Part shown: one piece after another, positions 5,313 through 6,246 of the stretch
Layout of the letters: each line of letters starts with the position of its first letter
Position numbering within the stretch: the first letter of the stretch is position 1
NCBI GenBank assembly: GCA_019689515.1
Contig: JADGHI010000243.1
Location: 1-6,246, forward strand
Length of the DNA stretch: 6,246 nt
Origin: Acetobacteraceae bacterium
GTDB taxonomy: Bacteria > Pseudomonadota > Alphaproteobacteria > Acetobacterales > Acetobacteraceae
Direction of reading: 5' to 3'
Program-made: the position numbers and the translations under genes
The notes under the pieces: generated by a model
The model's database searches: none
Told to the model about the DNA's origin: nothing
What the model saw: the letters and a program-made list of their open reading frames with translations, nothing else

Positions 5313-6176
5313 ATGAGCGGCTTCTTTTCCAGGATCAGCGACGCGTTCCAGCAGATCGGTGCGAGCGTGCGGTCCGAGGTCGGAGGCGGCGTCGGCGACG
5401 ACACCGAAACCGGGACGCCCGGCAACGACCGGATGTTCGGCGGTACTGGTGACGACACGCTCAGTCCGACCGGCGCCGGCAATGACCTCGCCGTGGGCGG
5501 CGTCGGCGACGACAGCATCACCGGCGGCATCGGCCTCGACGTGCTCGCCGGCAATGCGGGCGACGACGTGATCCTCTCGACCGAGGGGGTCGGCGGGGTG
5601 ACGCTCATGTTCGGCGGCGACGGCCGCGACCGCATCGTCGCCGGCATGGGCGACAATGTCATGTTCGGCGGCGGCGGCGACGATTCGCTGATCGGTGGTG
5701 GCGGCTTTCTCGACATCGCGGTGGGCGGCGACGGCAACGACATCCTGAACACCGGCACCGGCGTGGGCGTGCACATCGGCGGGGCGGGCAGCGACCTCTT
5801 CGCGATCGGCCCGGAGATCGCGAACAACGGTCGTGCCGACGTGATCGTCGCGCTCGATTTCGCGCCCGGCACCGACCGGGTCCAGATCGACCCGGCCGTG
5901 GTCTCCCGCATTGTCTCCATCGAGGATCGCGTCCTCGACTTTGACGGGGTCATCGAGCTGCGGCGCCGGGACGGCGTGTTCTCCGGCGACGTCGCAAGCC
6001 GCGTGGCGGATGCCGGCGAGGCACCGGTCACGGACCAGCTCGCCGTGCTCCTCGCGCCGGAGCGTGCGAGTTCCACCGGCGTGGCAGTGGCGAACGGAGC
6101 GGTGGCGACGACGGCGGAGGGCGACCTGCTGTTCTTCGCCGGCCTCACCGCGGCGCAGCTCGATCAGTTGATCTGA
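5313..6176 (+). CDS. small RTX calcium-binding protein, probable T1SS substrate
   Basis: This 287-residue protein is built mainly of RTX nonapeptides (consensus GGxGxDxUx), which bind calcium and fold into a beta-roll after export. About 13 repeats, some degenerate, run from residue 34 to 164, for example GGTGDDTLS (43-51), GGVGDDSIT (62-70), GGGGDDSLI (119-127) and GGDGNDILN (138-146). The segment ADVIVALDFAPGTDRVQID (175-193) resembles the cap that follows RTX rolls in serralysin-like proteins. The N-terminus MSGFFSRISDAFQQIGASV (1-19) looks amphipathic and is not a Sec signal. The C-terminus is uncleaved-signal-like, ending LLFFAGLTAAQLDQLI (272-287), as expected of type I secretion. There are no cysteines and many Asp residues. 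No protease, lipase or toxin domain is visible, so its activity is unknown; a structural or surface role is possible. The ATG at 5313 is preceded by AGGA (5301-5304). No secretion ABC transporter genes are in the window. Confidence 0.88.
   Translation: MSGFFSRISDAFQQIGASVRSEVGGGVGDDTETGTPGNDRMFGGTGDDTLSPTGAGNDLAVGGVGDDSITGGIGLDVLAGNAGDDVILSTEGVGGVTLMFGGDGRDRIVAGMGDNVMFGGGGDDSLIGGGGFLDIAVGGDGNDILNTGTGVGVHIGGAGSDLFAIGPEIANNGRADVIVALDFAPGTDRVQIDPAVVSRIVSIEDRVLDFDGVIELRRRDGVFSGDVASRVADAGEAPVTDQLAVLLAPERASSTGVAVANGAVATTAEGDLLFFAGLTAAQLDQLI
5412..5804 (+). repeat. RTX nonapeptide repeat array
   Basis: This is a coding repeat of about 27 bases with the recurring pattern GGC GGC NNC GGC GAC GAC. It gives the Gly/Asp-rich calcium-binding turns of residues 34-164. 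Spacing is regular except for one-residue insertions at Pro52 and near 128-137, and a 12-residue unit at 89-100. That unit (STEGVGGVTLMF) and 147-155 (TGTGVGVHI) lack the usual Asp, so the array may form two or three separate roll segments. Confidence 0.8.
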
Positions 6177-6200
6177 GCGTCGGTGGGCGGCGGGCGGCGG

Positions 6201-6223
6201 CCGGGACGTCGGGGTCGTCCCGG
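6201..6223 (+). terminator. stem-loop downstream of the RTX gene
   Basis: CCGGGACG (6201-6208) and CGTCCCGG (6216-6223) form a perfect 8-bp stem with a 7-nt loop, extendable by a G-U and a G-C pair. It starts 24 bases after the TGA at 6174-6176. A C-rich tract follows in place of a T-run. It is a likely 3' end of the RTX transcript, with the usual caution for high-GC DNA. Confidence 0.5.
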
Positions 6224-6246
6224 TCCCGCCCCCGATCCATCCGGCG

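Noticed and set aside
5210..6148. 312-codon Ser/Pro-rich open frame on the minus strand opposite the RTX gene
   Set aside because: Its low-complexity repeats are the complement of the GGxGDD codons, a direct by-product of the RTX array.
1..6246. CRISPR array, tRNA or rRNA gene, insertion sequence, prophage or defence system
   Set aside because: No spaced DNA repeats, tRNA-like cloverleaf, transposase, integrase or defence-type domain could be found on either strand. The only tandem repeat is the RTX coding array.

Overview
This is a GC-rich (roughly 70% by eye), plus-strand window from an alphaproteobacterial chromosome. The best guess is the Acetobacteraceae (Roseomonas-like). That rests on the era-recO-parC gene order, the style of the Era, RecO and ParC proteins, the base composition and an EcfG-type promoter motif. 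The genus cannot be fixed from the sequence alone.

Layout: (1) 1-901, the GTPase Era, its first residues cut off by the window edge. (2) 902-1199, a non-coding stretch with inverted repeats, including a near-perfect palindrome just upstream of the next gene. (3) 1200-1769, a secreted single-domain fasciclin (FAS1) protein with a strong ribosome binding site. (4) 1770-2114, a 345-base gap with three GC-rich stem-loops and a possible RNA fold over the next start codon. (5) 2115-2888 recO and 2905-5139 parC, 16 bases apart and probably co-transcribed. (6) 5140-5312, an intergenic region with a good match to the general-stress (EcfG) sigma-factor promoter. (7) 5313-6176, a 287-residue RTX (GGxGxDxUx) calcium-binding protein, followed by a strong stem-loop.

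era, recO and parC are conserved housekeeping genes: ribosome and 16S rRNA maturation, RecFOR recombination, and chromosome decatenation. In many Alphaproteobacteria they sit next to each other. Here a secreted FAS1 gene lies between era and recO, and an RTX gene follows parC. Both extra genes appear to encode extracytoplasmic proteins and to carry their own control signals, so they look like accessory genes at the edges of a conserved block. I see no mobile element, CRISPR array, RNA gene or multi-gene defence system. The main points of interest are the stress promoter on the RTX gene, the FAS1 insertion with its operator-like palindrome, the possible structure over the recO start, and an alanine at the quinolone-contact serine position of ParC.
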